From the NCBI RefSeq assembly GCF_018327645.1, contig NZ_BMAY01000003.1, positions 1,514 through 65,513 on the forward strand: a stretch of 64,000 bases of DNA. The letters are read 5' to 3'. The DNA is from Lactobacillus corticis. Lineage in GTDB: Bacteria; Bacillota; Bacilli; Lactobacillales; Lactobacillaceae. The position numbers and the translations under genes are program-made. Below, one piece after another: positions 52,369 to 60,801 of this stretch (the first letter of the stretch is position 1; each line of letters starts with the position of its first letter). The notes below the pieces were generated by a model, which saw only the letters and a list, made by a program, of their open reading frames with translations, ran no database searches and was not told the origin of the DNA.

Positions 52369-53286
52369 ATGGCTTATTTTGACAATGGTAATGAAATCTT
52401 CAAGCAAGCTCGTCGTAACCACTACGCTGTAGGTGCTTACAACACTAACAACTTGGAATGGACTAAGGCTCTTTTGCAAGGTGCTGAAGAAACCAGAACT
52501 CCACTTTTGATTCAAGTTTCAACTGGTGCTGCTAAGTACATGGGCGGCTACAAGTTGGTTAAGGACTTGGTATCTGACATGATGGACTCAATGAACATTT
52601 CAGTACCAGTTATCCTTAACTTGGACCACGGTGACTACGACTCAGCTGTTGAATGTATCAAGCTTGGTTACTCAAGTGTTATGTTCGACGGCCACAAGTT
52701 GCCAACTGAAGAAAACTTAGCTAAGACTAAGGAAATCATCAAGATGGCTCACGAACGCGGTATTTCAGTTGAAGCTGAAATTGGTAAGATCGGTGAAAAC
52801 CAAGGTGCTGAAGGCGGCGAATTAGCTTCTGTTGAAGACGCTAAGACTTTCGTTGCTGCTGGTGTTGACAAGCTTGCTTGTGGTATCGGCAACATCCACG
52901 GTGTTTACCCAGCAGGTTGGACTGGCTTGAACTTCCAACGTTTGCAAGAAATTGCTGAAGCTGTTCCTGAAACTCCACTTGTACTTCACGGTGGTTCAGG
53001 TATTCCTCGTGAACAAGTTGAAAAGGCAATCAGCTTAGGTATTGCTAAGATCAACATCAACACTGAATTCCAATTGGCATTCCAAGGTGCTACTCGTAAG
53101 TACATCGAAGCTGGTTCAGACCAAGACAAGGACCACAAGGGTTACGACCCACGTAAGTTGTTGCTCCCAGGTACTGAAGCAATCACTGACGCTATGAAGG
53201 AAATGATCTCATGGATGGGTACTCCTTCAATCGACAACCAAGTTAAGTCAGCTGCCTTTGACAGATCTTCATTGAACGAAGAATAA
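52369..53286 (+). CDS. fba: Fructose-bisphosphate aldolase, class II
   Basis: Zinc-dependent glycolytic aldolase, 305 aa. NLDHGDYDSA (zinc His and catalytic Asp), SVEAEIGKIGENQG, GNIHGVYPAGW and LHGGSGIP are all present. Codon use is markedly more restricted (CAA, AAG, GAA, GGT, AAC) than in neighbours, as expected for a very highly expressed gene. TAGGAGG precedes the ATG. Monocistronic, with a strong terminator. Confidence 0.97.
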   Translation: MAYFDNGNEIFKQARRNHYAVGAYNTNNLEWTKALLQGAEETRTPLLIQVSTGAAKYMGGYKLVKDLVSDMMDSMNISVPVILNLDHGDYDSAVECIKLGYSSVMFDGHKLPTEENLAKTKEIIKMAHERGISVEAEIGKIGENQGAEGGELASVEDAKTFVAAGVDKLACGIGNIHGVYPAGWTGLNFQRLQEIAEAVPETPLVLHGGSGIPREQVEKAISLGIAKININTEFQLAFQGATRKYIEAGSDQDKDHKGYDPRKLLLPGTEAITDAMKEMISWMGTPSIDNQVKSAAFDRSSLNEE

Positions 53287-53303
53287 TTTCTGATTAACTT
53301 ATA

Positions 53304-53333
53304 AAAGCAATCGCTCAGGCGGTTGCTTTTTTT
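53304..53333 (+). terminator. Terminator after fba
   Basis: 11-bp stem AAAGCAATCGC/GCGGTTGCTTT, TCAG loop, T7. Confidence 0.93.
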
Positions 53334-53453
53334 GTTGCCTTACATTACGCCATGAAGCTAAAATCAATCGTCAGTTGATTTTTTAATCAGCATATATATA
53401 ATCAGTAATTGTGAACTTTTATGGAGCTAAATGTTATTTAAGGGGAAGAAAAT

Positions 53454-54065
53454 TTGTTAAAAATTGAGAATCTATCGCTAGCTACAGCAGAAACGCTCTT
53501 GCAGAATTTTACTTATACATTTGAAGATGGAAAAGTATATTCTTTACGAGCAGTCAATGGTGGGGGAAAGACGACCTTATTGAGAAGCATCGCATCATTA
53601 AGAAAAGTGAAAAGTGGGAAAATATCTTTTGACGGAAAGCCATTGGTCAAATGCCGCGATCAACTTTTTTTCTGGGAAAGCTCTGAATGGTTTTCCAAAG
53701 AGGTTTCCGCTAGAGACTACTTTAAATTAATCGCCGGCCAGTGGAACTCTAAGCAAAATATCGAGCAGGTCATTTCTGACTGGGAGATGCAAAGCTACGC
53801 AAACAAACCAATTGGAACTTATTCTTTGGGCATGAAGCAGAAAACCTTAATTGGCTTGTACGAAATTAGCGATGCCAAATATCTTTTGATGGATGAGATA
53901 AGTAATGGACTGGATGAAGCCTCAAGAAAAATTTTATTTGATAAAATTCGAAAATTTAAAGCACAAGGCAAGACAATAATAATTACCTCTCACTACAAAG
54001 AAGATTTAAGCCAAATTGCTGATGTTTCATTGAAGCTTGAGAATAAGCAAATTATTGAGGAGTAA
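53454..54065 (+). CDS. ABC transporter ATPase of a two-permease exporter
   Basis: A 203-aa compact ATPase. Walker A reads AVNGGGKTT (Ala replaces the first Gly of the P-loop), signature YSLGMKQKTL, Walker B YLLMDEISNGLD, H-loop TSHYKED. The altered P-loop Gly is unusual but the Lys and Thr are kept, so activity is likely. TTG start with AAGGGGAAG upstream. Together with two paralogous permeases it resembles small ABC systems used for bacteriocin or lipid-linked export or immunity. Substrate unknown. Confidence 0.85.
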   Translation: MLKIENLSLATAETLLQNFTYTFEDGKVYSLRAVNGGGKTTLLRSIASLRKVKSGKISFDGKPLVKCRDQLFFWESSEWFSKEVSARDYFKLIAGQWNSKQNIEQVISDWEMQSYANKPIGTYSLGMKQKTLIGLYEISDAKYLLMDEISNGLDEASRKILFDKIRKFKAQGKTIIITSHYKEDLSQIADVSLKLENKQIIEE

Positions 54066-54067
54066 AA

Positions 54068-55234
54068 ATGGGGTATATTATTTTTTATCTTAAACGAGCT
54101 TTTAAAAGCAGATTGACCTGGGGCTTGTTCTTTTTTGTATTGCTTATTTCATTTTATAGCTTGTACCAAAACAGTAATGAGGGAGATCAAAATTCGTTGC
54201 AAAGTCAATTACAGTATCAGCAAAAAAGTTTGTTCAAGACTATTTATGTTGATAAGCAATCCCTACGGTCCGCAAAAAAAGGCAGTGAAAAAGCGCGAAG
54301 ATTGACAGCAGAACTGCGCGAGAGTCAAAAGCAGGAAAAAGAGGTCAGGTCGCTTTTGCGGGACCTGAAAGACCAGAATTATACTAAGCCATATCAATAT
54401 GAAATTAAATCCTTGAAAAATGATATGCAGGAAGCAAAACAGGATGAAAAAGCTAATGCGGATATAATTATTTCCGGAAAAGCCAAAATCATATATTATA
54501 GGTATTTAATGCAACATAATTTAGCCGATCAAGGTGAAGATTCACCAGTTCAATCATGGACATTTTTGATTGACTTTTCCCAGTATATTTTGCCAATTAT
54601 CTTAAGCTTCACGCTTACCTTTATCCTAGTTGAAAATTTCAGTCGGCGTTTCAAGGAGCGTATTGATATTGAGGGGATGTTTCCTGCGGTAAGTAGGTTT
54701 GGGGCCAATATTTCACAACTATTAGCGGGATTAGTTTTAACATTCGCGCTACTAGCGGGATTTTACCTGGTCATTATCTTGATCACGGGTGTAACCGGCA
54801 GTTTTGGCAGCTTTGACTATCCAATTCGAACTTATGTCAATAATCATGCTAGTCGGAGTCAATATGTTGCTGCTGGTACCGTGCTCGCGAAGTCGCTAAT
54901 TCTACAATTGCTATTTTTGATCAGCCTTACCCAAGGAGTGCAATTGATCGTGCGTTTGCTGAAAAACAACTTCGCTGCTCTTTTTACTAGCTTATTAATT
55001 ACAGTTGCGCTGCCGATTTTACCCTTCTTAATTGTTCCAATGGCATCTTGGGCACAGTGGTTACCGACAACTTATTTATTTTCTACATTAACGGTCACGG
55101 GAAATTTTGGAAGCCAACTAAATAATGCCCAGTTAACCTTTAACCATGGCGTCTTGATGTTGAGCGTGGTTGCCCTTGTGTTATTAGTTTTCGCTTTTGT
55201 GCTTGATAAGATGGGAAATATTGGTAGAGAGTAA
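54068..55234 (+). CDS. ABC-2-type permease of the exporter (first copy)
   Basis: 388 aa. One N-terminal membrane helix, a ~130-residue hydrophilic, coiled-coil-like region (LQSQLQYQQKSLFK..., ELRESQKQEKEVRSLL), then five predicted helices. It is clearly paralogous to the next gene: EIKSLK, GEDxPxxxWTF, FSxRFK, YPIRTYxNN and WAQWLPTTYLFSTLTVTG are shared. GAGGAG lies upstream, overlapping the ATPase end. Confidence 0.82.
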   Translation: MGYIIFYLKRAFKSRLTWGLFFFVLLISFYSLYQNSNEGDQNSLQSQLQYQQKSLFKTIYVDKQSLRSAKKGSEKARRLTAELRESQKQEKEVRSLLRDLKDQNYTKPYQYEIKSLKNDMQEAKQDEKANADIIISGKAKIIYYRYLMQHNLADQGEDSPVQSWTFLIDFSQYILPIILSFTLTFILVENFSRRFKERIDIEGMFPAVSRFGANISQLLAGLVLTFALLAGFYLVIILITGVTGSFGSFDYPIRTYVNNHASRSQYVAAGTVLAKSLILQLLFLISLTQGVQLIVRLLKNNFAALFTSLLITVALPILPFLIVPMASWAQWLPTTYLFSTLTVTGNFGSQLNNAQLTFNHGVLMLSVVALVLLVFAFVLDKMGNIGRE

Positions 55235-55237
55235 AAA

Positions 55238-56410
55238 ATGAGCTACATAAGTTTTTATTTTAAACGGGCAATGAAGAGCAAACTGACCTGGGGATTGGTT
55301 TGCTTTGTGCTGGTAGTTGTACTTTGTGTCTTTTATGAAAATAGTAATACGACGGACACTCGATCAATTTCAGCTGATTTGAAAAATGATCGCAGCGAAT
55401 TAGTCAAAAGCATCAAGCAAGAGCAACGGTTTTTAAAACAGGAAAAAACTAGCCAAAAGGATGCTAAAGCTTATAAAAAAGCCATAATTCAAGACCAGCA
55501 AAAGCTAGCTAAGATCGAGCAACTCTTGCAAGAAGTGAAAAAGGGCAAGTATTCTGAAGCTTACAAGTTTGAAATTAAATCTTTAAAGTCCGACACCAAA
55601 ATAGCGACTAAAAATCCCCAAGGTAATGCTTATTTAATTACTGAAGATCAAGCTAAACAGCAGTACTATCAATATTTGCTTTCTCATCAACTAGCAGATG
55701 AGGGTGAGGATTTTCCCACGCATGCCTGGACTTTTATGATTGACCTTACCTCGTTCTTTTTGCCTGTCCTAGTAATTTTTATTATCACCTTTATTCTGGT
55801 TGAAAGTTTCAGTCAGCGTTTCAAAGACCAAATCGACCTGGAGAGCTTATTTCCAGCGGAAAATAAATTAGGAGCAAACCTTTCCCAAGTGGTTTCAGGT
55901 TTATTTATCAGCATTTTCCTGCTTGCCTTAATTTATTTGGTGATTTTCTTCGTAGCCAGTAGCGCTTCTGGGATTGGCACTTTAACTTATCCAATCCGGA
56001 CCTATGGCAATAATTCTCAGAGTCAAATTAAATTTATTCCGGCTGCCACGGTGATCATGAAATCATTGATCCTGCAGCTGCTGTTCTTAATCAACCTTAC
56101 TTTGGGCGTACAATTAATTACTTACTGGCTGAAAAACAAGATGTCCGCTTTATTTACCAGTTTGCTGTTTACAGTAGCTTTGCCGATCCTTCCCTTTGTA
56201 GTAACGCCAATGAAACCTTGGGCCCAGTGGTTGCCCACAACGTACTTATTCTCAACGCTCACGGTGACGGGAGCATTTGGGAAAACCATTAAGAATCCCC
56301 AACTGAATTTCAACACTGGTGTGCAGGTCTTGGGGATTTGCCTAATCGTTCTCCTGATAGTTGTCGTCGTGCTTGATCACCTGAAAAATACTAGAACCAA
56401 ACATGCCTAA
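55238..56410 (+). CDS. ABC-2-type permease of the exporter (second copy)
   Basis: 390 aa, same layout as the preceding permease: one helix, a long coiled hydrophilic domain (LKNDRSELVKSIKQEQRF...), five helices, ending in WLPTTYLFSTLTVTGAFG and a last helix. The pair arose by tandem duplication and could form a heterodimer with the single ATPase gene product. It starts 3 bases after its paralogue. Confidence 0.82.
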   Translation: MSYISFYFKRAMKSKLTWGLVCFVLVVVLCVFYENSNTTDTRSISADLKNDRSELVKSIKQEQRFLKQEKTSQKDAKAYKKAIIQDQQKLAKIEQLLQEVKKGKYSEAYKFEIKSLKSDTKIATKNPQGNAYLITEDQAKQQYYQYLLSHQLADEGEDFPTHAWTFMIDLTSFFLPVLVIFIITFILVESFSQRFKDQIDLESLFPAENKLGANLSQVVSGLFISIFLLALIYLVIFFVASSASGIGTLTYPIRTYGNNSQSQIKFIPAATVIMKSLILQLLFLINLTLGVQLITYWLKNKMSALFTSLLFTVALPILPFVVTPMKPWAQWLPTTYLFSTLTVTGAFGKTIKNPQLNFNTGVQVLGICLIVLLIVVVVLDHLKNTRTKHA

Positions 56411-56463
56411 TTAAGGCTGCCTCAGGACTATAATAAACTTATAGCTAGAAAGAAGGCTAAGTT

Positions 56464-56964
56464 ATGGAAATACATGTACCACTAGAAGATGGCTATTTAC
56501 CTGATGAATTTGGCAAATATAGTACTGAGATGCTTGCTGGCCATCCAGTAAGATCTTTTCCGATCGAAATTAAGGATGCCCCGACTGATGCTAAGACTTT
56601 TGCCTTAGTCTTTATCGATTTTGACTCAACTCCAGTTTGTGGTTTTACCTGGATACACTGGTTGGCAGCTAATATTCCGGCAACGTTTGCAACTCTTCCG
56701 GCTGATGCCAGTCGCAGTATGCGCGGGGAATTTGTCCAAGGCAAAAATAGCAATGCGGGAGGATTAGTAAATGGTGATCCGCAAATAACTGAAGGTTATG
56801 TTGGACCGCAGCCACCTGACAAGGATCATGTTTATACGTTAACAGTCTACGCTTTAGATGGTGATTTACCGCTGAAAAACGGCTATTGGCTGAATGAATT
56901 CCTCCATGCTGCTAAGGGACATGTGATGGCCAAAGCAAAGGTGGATCTTCCAAGTAGGGTATAA
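56464..56964 (+). CDS. YbhB/YbcL-family (PEBP-like) protein
   Basis: 166 aa, phosphatidylethanolamine-binding-protein/Raf-kinase-inhibitor-like. The ligand-pocket motifs are FDSTPVCGFTWIHWLAANIP and GYVGPQPPDKDHVYTLTVYALD. The bacterial function is not established. No signal peptide, so cytosolic. AGAAGG lies upstream. Confidence 0.85.
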   Translation: MEIHVPLEDGYLPDEFGKYSTEMLAGHPVRSFPIEIKDAPTDAKTFALVFIDFDSTPVCGFTWIHWLAANIPATFATLPADASRSMRGEFVQGKNSNAGGLVNGDPQITEGYVGPQPPDKDHVYTLTVYALDGDLPLKNGYWLNEFLHAAKGHVMAKAKVDLPSRV

Positions 56965-56970
56965 AAATAC

Positions 56971-57000
56971 TTGACGCAATTCAAATATTCGCGGTAAACT
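56971..57000 (+). promoter_or_regulatory. Promoter of the ABC-F gene
   Basis: TTGACG, 18 bp, TAAACT, about 35 bp before the leader ORF. Confidence 0.6.
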
Positions 57001-57027
57001 CAATTTGTTAATTAAGTCTAAAGGAGT

Positions 57028-57142
57028 GAGCGCGGATGCGTAACTAATTTCTGAACTAATAGCTGAAAACGTAGGATGTCATCAACTGATGGCAGTTGTT
57101 TTTAGCTTGCAGTCAGAAATTAGCCGCATTGGCGCTCTTTTT
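57028..57142 (+). promoter_or_regulatory. Attenuator of the ABC-F gene (terminator with a competing structure)
   Basis: A long hairpin: GAGCGC(57028-57033)/GCGCTC(57132-57137), ATGCG(57036-57040)/CGCAT(57125-57129) and CTAATTTCTGA(57044-57054)/TCAGAAATTAG(57113-57123), then T5 at 57138-57142. The loop has its own hairpin (TGTCATCA/TGATGGCA). A competing fold pairs TTGCAGTCA(57107-57115) with TGACTGCAG(57166-57174) and GGCG(57131-57134) with CGCC(57157-57160), using part of the terminator's 3' arm. The terminator's 5' arm contains the leader ORF, so ribosome position can choose between the folds. Confidence 0.75.
57036..57047 (+). CDS. Three-codon leader ORF (Met-Arg-Asn) of the ABC-F attenuator
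   Basis: ATG CGT AAC TAA, preceded by a strong AAAGGAG at 57020-57026 with 9-nt spacing. The ORF lies inside the 5' arm of the terminator stem. Very short uORFs are known to sense ribosome-targeting antibiotics ahead of ABC-F resistance genes by stalling. The same is inferred here. Confidence 0.6.
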   Translation: MRN

Positions 57143-57192
57143 CATGCCCTGAAAATCGCCAGTGATGACTGCAGGCTAGACTGGAGGTTTTT

Positions 57193-58620
57193 ATGGGAGC
57201 GATCAAAATAAAACAGCTAACTTTTGCTTATGATGGCTTTGATCCAATTTTTAAAGATGTTTCATTGACCCTGGATACGAGTTGGAAATTAGCCTTGGTT
57301 GGGAGAAACGGCAGTGGAAAAACTACTTTATTTAAACTGCTCTTAGGCCAAGAAGATTACTTAGGACAGATTCATAGTGATCAAGACTTTGCCTATTTCC
57401 CGCAAAATATTAAGGATCAAGAGCAATTGCTGATTTATTCTTTACAAGAGCAATTTGTGTTTGAAGAGTGGAAACTTAAACGAGAATTGTCATTGCTTCA
57501 TGTTTCAGAAGACATTATTTGGCGTCCTTTTAACCAGCTAAGTGGTGGTGAGCAGACAAAGGTTTTGCTGGCACTTTGTTTCATTGATGAGCGCTTTTCG
57601 CTATTAGATGAACCAACTAACCACTTGGATCAAGCAAGCCGGAAACAAATCGCAGAATATCTTAAACAGAAAAAGGGATATATTATTACCAGTCATGACC
57701 GGGATTTTATTGATCAAGTAAGCGATCATGTCCTAGCCATTGATCAACGGCAAATCTGGTTGTCTCATGGTAATTATTCGACCTACCGCCATGAACGAGA
57801 TTTGCAGGATCAGGCTGCAAGCAATGAACAGCAAAAGCTGCAGCGTGAAATAAAGCACTTGGCTGCTGATAAGGAACATAAACAGCAGTGGGCAGGTCAG
57901 GCCGAAAAAGGCAAACGCCGTAGCCAGCCAGGCGAGAAAATCGATAAAGGCTTTGTAAGTCATAAAGCCAGCAAAGTAATGAAGCGTGCTATTAGTGCCC
58001 AGAAACGAATGGCAGAAAAACTTGCTGACAAATCAGCATTAATAAAACCGGTTGCGCTTCCGGCTGATTTGACGATGCATTATCAGGCAAGTCATCGGAA
58101 ACTATTATTAAGCTCTGAAAATCCCAAATTTGAGTTGAACCAAGGTGAACGCTTGGCGATTGTCGGTCCCAATGGCTGCGGCAAGTCGCAATTGCTCAAA
58201 CGCATTGCGCTGGGTGAGGGCGTGGCTAGCGGGGTAAAAGTTTCATATCTGCCGCAAATTATCACGCCTGAAGCTGTGAGTTTAGAAGAGTTTATCACAA
58301 AACACAAATTGGATCGCAGTCAATACTTGAACTTGCTGCGCAAGTTAGGGGTTGAGCGAGCAGTTTTCACCGAGCGACTTGACCAGCTTTCCAGTGGGCA
58401 ACTGCGTAAGGTGTGGCTGGCTAAAAGTCTTTTAGAGCCTGCAGAATTGTATCTGTGGGATGAGCCGAGCAATTATCTTGATATTGAGAATCAAGATCAG
58501 CTTATTAAACTAATAAAAAATGTTCAACCTAGTTTATTGCTGGTTGAACATGATCAATACATTTTAGATAGTTTAGCGATCCCAAGACTTAATTTGGCAG
58601 CTGGAAATGTAGCCGATTAA
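57193..58620 (+). CDS. ABC-F ribosomal protection protein (Lsa/Vga-like)
   Basis: 475 aa, two ABC domains without membrane segments. Domain 1: GRNGSGKTT, LSGGEQTKV, LLDEPTNHLD. Domain 2: GPNGCGKSQ, LSSGQLRKV, LWDEPSNYLD. The linker (~residues 195-270) is long and basic, the part that reaches the peptidyl-transferase centre in antibiotic-resistance ABC-F proteins. The length and the uORF attenuator favour a resistance-type factor (lincosamide/streptogramin A/pleuromutilin class) over a housekeeping one; the drug range is not predictable by eye. The 3' end overlaps a convergent gene by 32 bases. GGAGG precedes the ATG. Confidence 0.85.
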   Translation: MGAIKIKQLTFAYDGFDPIFKDVSLTLDTSWKLALVGRNGSGKTTLFKLLLGQEDYLGQIHSDQDFAYFPQNIKDQEQLLIYSLQEQFVFEEWKLKRELSLLHVSEDIIWRPFNQLSGGEQTKVLLALCFIDERFSLLDEPTNHLDQASRKQIAEYLKQKKGYIITSHDRDFIDQVSDHVLAIDQRQIWLSHGNYSTYRHERDLQDQAASNEQQKLQREIKHLAADKEHKQQWAGQAEKGKRRSQPGEKIDKGFVSHKASKVMKRAISAQKRMAEKLADKSALIKPVALPADLTMHYQASHRKLLLSSENPKFELNQGERLAIVGPNGCGKSQLLKRIALGEGVASGVKVSYLPQIITPEAVSLEEFITKHKLDRSQYLNLLRKLGVERAVFTERLDQLSSGQLRKVWLAKSLLEPAELYLWDEPSNYLDIENQDQLIKLIKNVQPSLLLVEHDQYILDSLAIPRLNLAAGNVAD

Positions 58621-59437
58621 AGGTATAGGGCTTAACAAATTCCATCTGATACGCGGTCAGCCGCAGCTTTTCCCCAGGCTGGCAGTCAGGATTATATAAG
58701 GGGTCACCAATAATTGGGGCACCCATGGCTGCTAGATGAACTCTAATTTGGTGGGTTCGGCCAGTCTCAAGACTAATCTGGTATTTGGCCAAGCCATTTT
58801 TGCTTGAAAGCAGTTGGTAGTGCGTAATTGCTGGTCTGCCCGCTGGATCAACCCGCCGCTTTCTTTGATCATTTGGGTCTTGCCCAATCGGTAAGTCAAT
58901 CGTGCCATGGTCTGGCAAACTTCCTGCTTTAACCCAGGCGTAATAATCTCGGTGAAAAGTCTTGCTGGTTAATTGCCGGTTTAAAATTGGAACGACAGCG
59001 GGATTTTTGGCTACTAACAAAAGGCCATTGGTAAGCATGTCCAGACGGTGAACGATAAAGGGATTAGCATCAAGATAAAACGCGCAATCATTAAGGGCTG
59101 TATCAGTTTCAAAAAGGTTGGGATGAGTCTTCTGGCCGCTTGGTTTATCGATTATTAATAGATCCTGGTCCTCGTAAATGATGACTGGTTTGTGCTTGCT
59201 TTTGGCATAGGTTTGCTGGTTGCTGCTAACATGAGTCAAGGTTAAGTCGATCAGATCGCCTGGCTGAACCAATTCGTTAAAGTTGCGGTATTGACCATTG
59301 ATTTGGACTTGCTTCTCAATTCGCAGATAATGGCGCCATTTACGCGGGATCAGCAATTTCCGCAGGACTTGATCGACGCTGGCTGGCGCATAGTCAGCAG
59401 GATAGTTGAGTTGAAAATGATAAGTTTTATTTTCCAT
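58589..59437 (-). CDS. RluA/RluD-family 23S rRNA/tRNA pseudouridine synthase
   Basis: 282 aa. An S4-like N-terminal part (VDQVLRKLL...VQINGQYRNFNELVQPGD) and the catalytic domain with HRLDMLTNGLLLVAK (catalytic Asp), DYYAWVKAG and ETGRTHQIRVHLAAMG. The target uridine is not decidable. Convergent with the ABC-F gene; the coding ends overlap by 32 bases with no room for a terminator between. Confidence 0.9.
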   Translation of the reverse strand: MENKTYHFQLNYPADYAPASVDQVLRKLLIPRKWRHYLRIEKQVQINGQYRNFNELVQPGDLIDLTLTHVSSNQQTYAKSKHKPVIIYEDQDLLIIDKPSGQKTHPNLFETDTALNDCAFYLDANPFIVHRLDMLTNGLLLVAKNPAVVPILNRQLTSKTFHRDYYAWVKAGSLPDHGTIDLPIGQDPNDQRKRRVDPAGRPAITHYQLLSSKNGLAKYQISLETGRTHQIRVHLAAMGAPIIGDPLYNPDCQPGEKLRLTAYQMEFVKPYTFNRLHFQLPN

Positions 59438-59450
59438 GGCTATTATTTAA

Positions 59451-59488
59451 AAACGCCTAGATGCCTCTAGCATCAGGCGCTTTTTTTT
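59451..59488 (-). terminator. Terminator of the EEP-family gene (minus strand)
   Basis: CGCCT/AGGCG and GATGC/GCATC stems with a one-base bulge; T-rich on both sides, strongest after the minus-strand gene. Confidence 0.8.
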
Positions 59489-60596
59489 ACTTCAAAGTGA
59501 AAGTTAATTTTACGGGGTTGTGGTCAGAATATCTAAATTCCGTGTTGATAACATGAGCTGTTGCTGCTACGTTCGGCGAAACTAGGTAACCATCGATCAC
59601 GGTAGTGTAGTTGTAATTCTTCTTGTAGGGAAAATCATCTGACCGGTTAGTGGCAACGCTATTGGCATTATCTGCTTCAACAATATGCATGCCAGAACTC
59701 TTTAATTCCTTGTTGGTCAAAACGGCCACGGTAGAAGGTACCTTTTCAGCTGTCTTAAAGTGAGTCAGGTACTTTTTACCCAAGGCATGGTTGAAGTCCC
59801 CACCGACAATTACGTAATTGCCTTTCTGATATTCATGCTTCATTACCGAATTTAACAGCTTTAGCTGTTTCTTCTTTGATTCTCCGCCCTTGTCATAGGC
59901 TGACATATGAGAATTGATCAAAATCAATTGCTTGCCGTTTTTTACGGGAATACGCGTCAACGAGAAACACCGATCCAAATCCGTAAATTTTCCGATAAAA
60001 CTATGGGTAACCGGGTAGGACCGCCGCACGCTTGACTTGATATGGTAGCGGCTTAAGGTGAGCAGGCCAGATTGTACTGAACCATGAGGATCGGTTAAAG
60101 GCCAAAACAAGAAGGCCGAGTGGAAATTATTGGCAAAAACGCTGCCATCTTGCCGGAATTTCTTTTCGGCCATGGCTACTTGGTTAACGTGGTAGCTTCT
60201 AGTGGAGTTGGTGTCAATTTCTTGAAACAGCATAAAGTCGGCCTTGGTCTTTTGCATGGTGGATAAGGCACCATTAGTCGCCGTTAAGACGGCTTGTTTG
60301 CTAAAAGCAGTTCCGTGTTTGCCGCGCGTCTTGGTGCCATTTTTCAATTCACCGGTATCCATGAAAAAGCTGAATTTTTGATTGTAAGCACCAAAACCCA
60401 CATTGTAAGTGGCAGCCGTGTACTTTTTGCCAACTTGCAATTCTCCAGATTGATTATTTTTCACCGTTAGTTTTTGGTGGTCAGGGATGCGATAATAGCT
60501 ATTTTGCATATAAATGACATATCCGCCGACAACTAGAACTAAGGCTAATAAAATTATTCCTAAAATCCCCAAACTTATTTTGATAGGTTTCTTCAA
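59487..60596 (-). CDS. Membrane-anchored endonuclease/exonuclease/phosphatase-family protein
   Basis: 369 aa from a TTG start at 60596, chosen because GGAGGG lies about 10 nt upstream on the minus strand. N-terminal helix (ISLGILGIILLALVLVVGGY) then an extracellular EEP domain: ATYNVGFGAYN, FQEIDTN, INSHMSAYDKGG, VGGDFNH and YSDHNPV carry the metal- and phosphate-binding residues. It could be a secreted nuclease or a phosphodiesterase/sphingomyelinase-like enzyme; the substrate is open. Confidence 0.85.
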   Translation of the reverse strand: MKKPIKISLGILGIILLALVLVVGGYVIYMQNSYYRIPDHQKLTVKNNQSGELQVGKKYTAATYNVGFGAYNQKFSFFMDTGELKNGTKTRGKHGTAFSKQAVLTATNGALSTMQKTKADFMLFQEIDTNSTRSYHVNQVAMAEKKFRQDGSVFANNFHSAFLFWPLTDPHGSVQSGLLTLSRYHIKSSVRRSYPVTHSFIGKFTDLDRCFSLTRIPVKNGKQLILINSHMSAYDKGGESKKKQLKLLNSVMKHEYQKGNYVIVGGDFNHALGKKYLTHFKTAEKVPSTVAVLTNKELKSSGMHIVEADNANSVATNRSDDFPYKKNYNYTTVIDGYLVSPNVAATAHVINTEFRYSDHNPVKLTFTLK

Positions 60597-60679
60597 AATG
60601 TATCTTCCCTCCGGACATCGTATATTTCTTCCGTAACTATTATCAGGGAAGAAGCAGGCTAAATCAACCACCGGACGAA

Positions 60680-60711
60680 AAGTTATGCGAGGGTAATAAT
60701 TATCATAACTT
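60680..60711. promoter_or_regulatory. 8-bp inverted repeat in the divergent promoter region
   Basis: AAGTTATG and CATAACTT with a 16-nt spacer, in the 205-bp gap between the EEP-family gene and the acidic-protein gene. A second dyad TTCTTCC/GGAAGAA lies at 60626-60653. Possible operators; no regulator is adjacent. Confidence 0.3.
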
Positions 60712-60801
60712 CGAACAAGAATGACCCAATAAAGTGCTGTTACATGGTAAAATTTTATTAACTAAGATAATTTATGTTATTTGATTGAAAGCTTGATTAC
60801 T

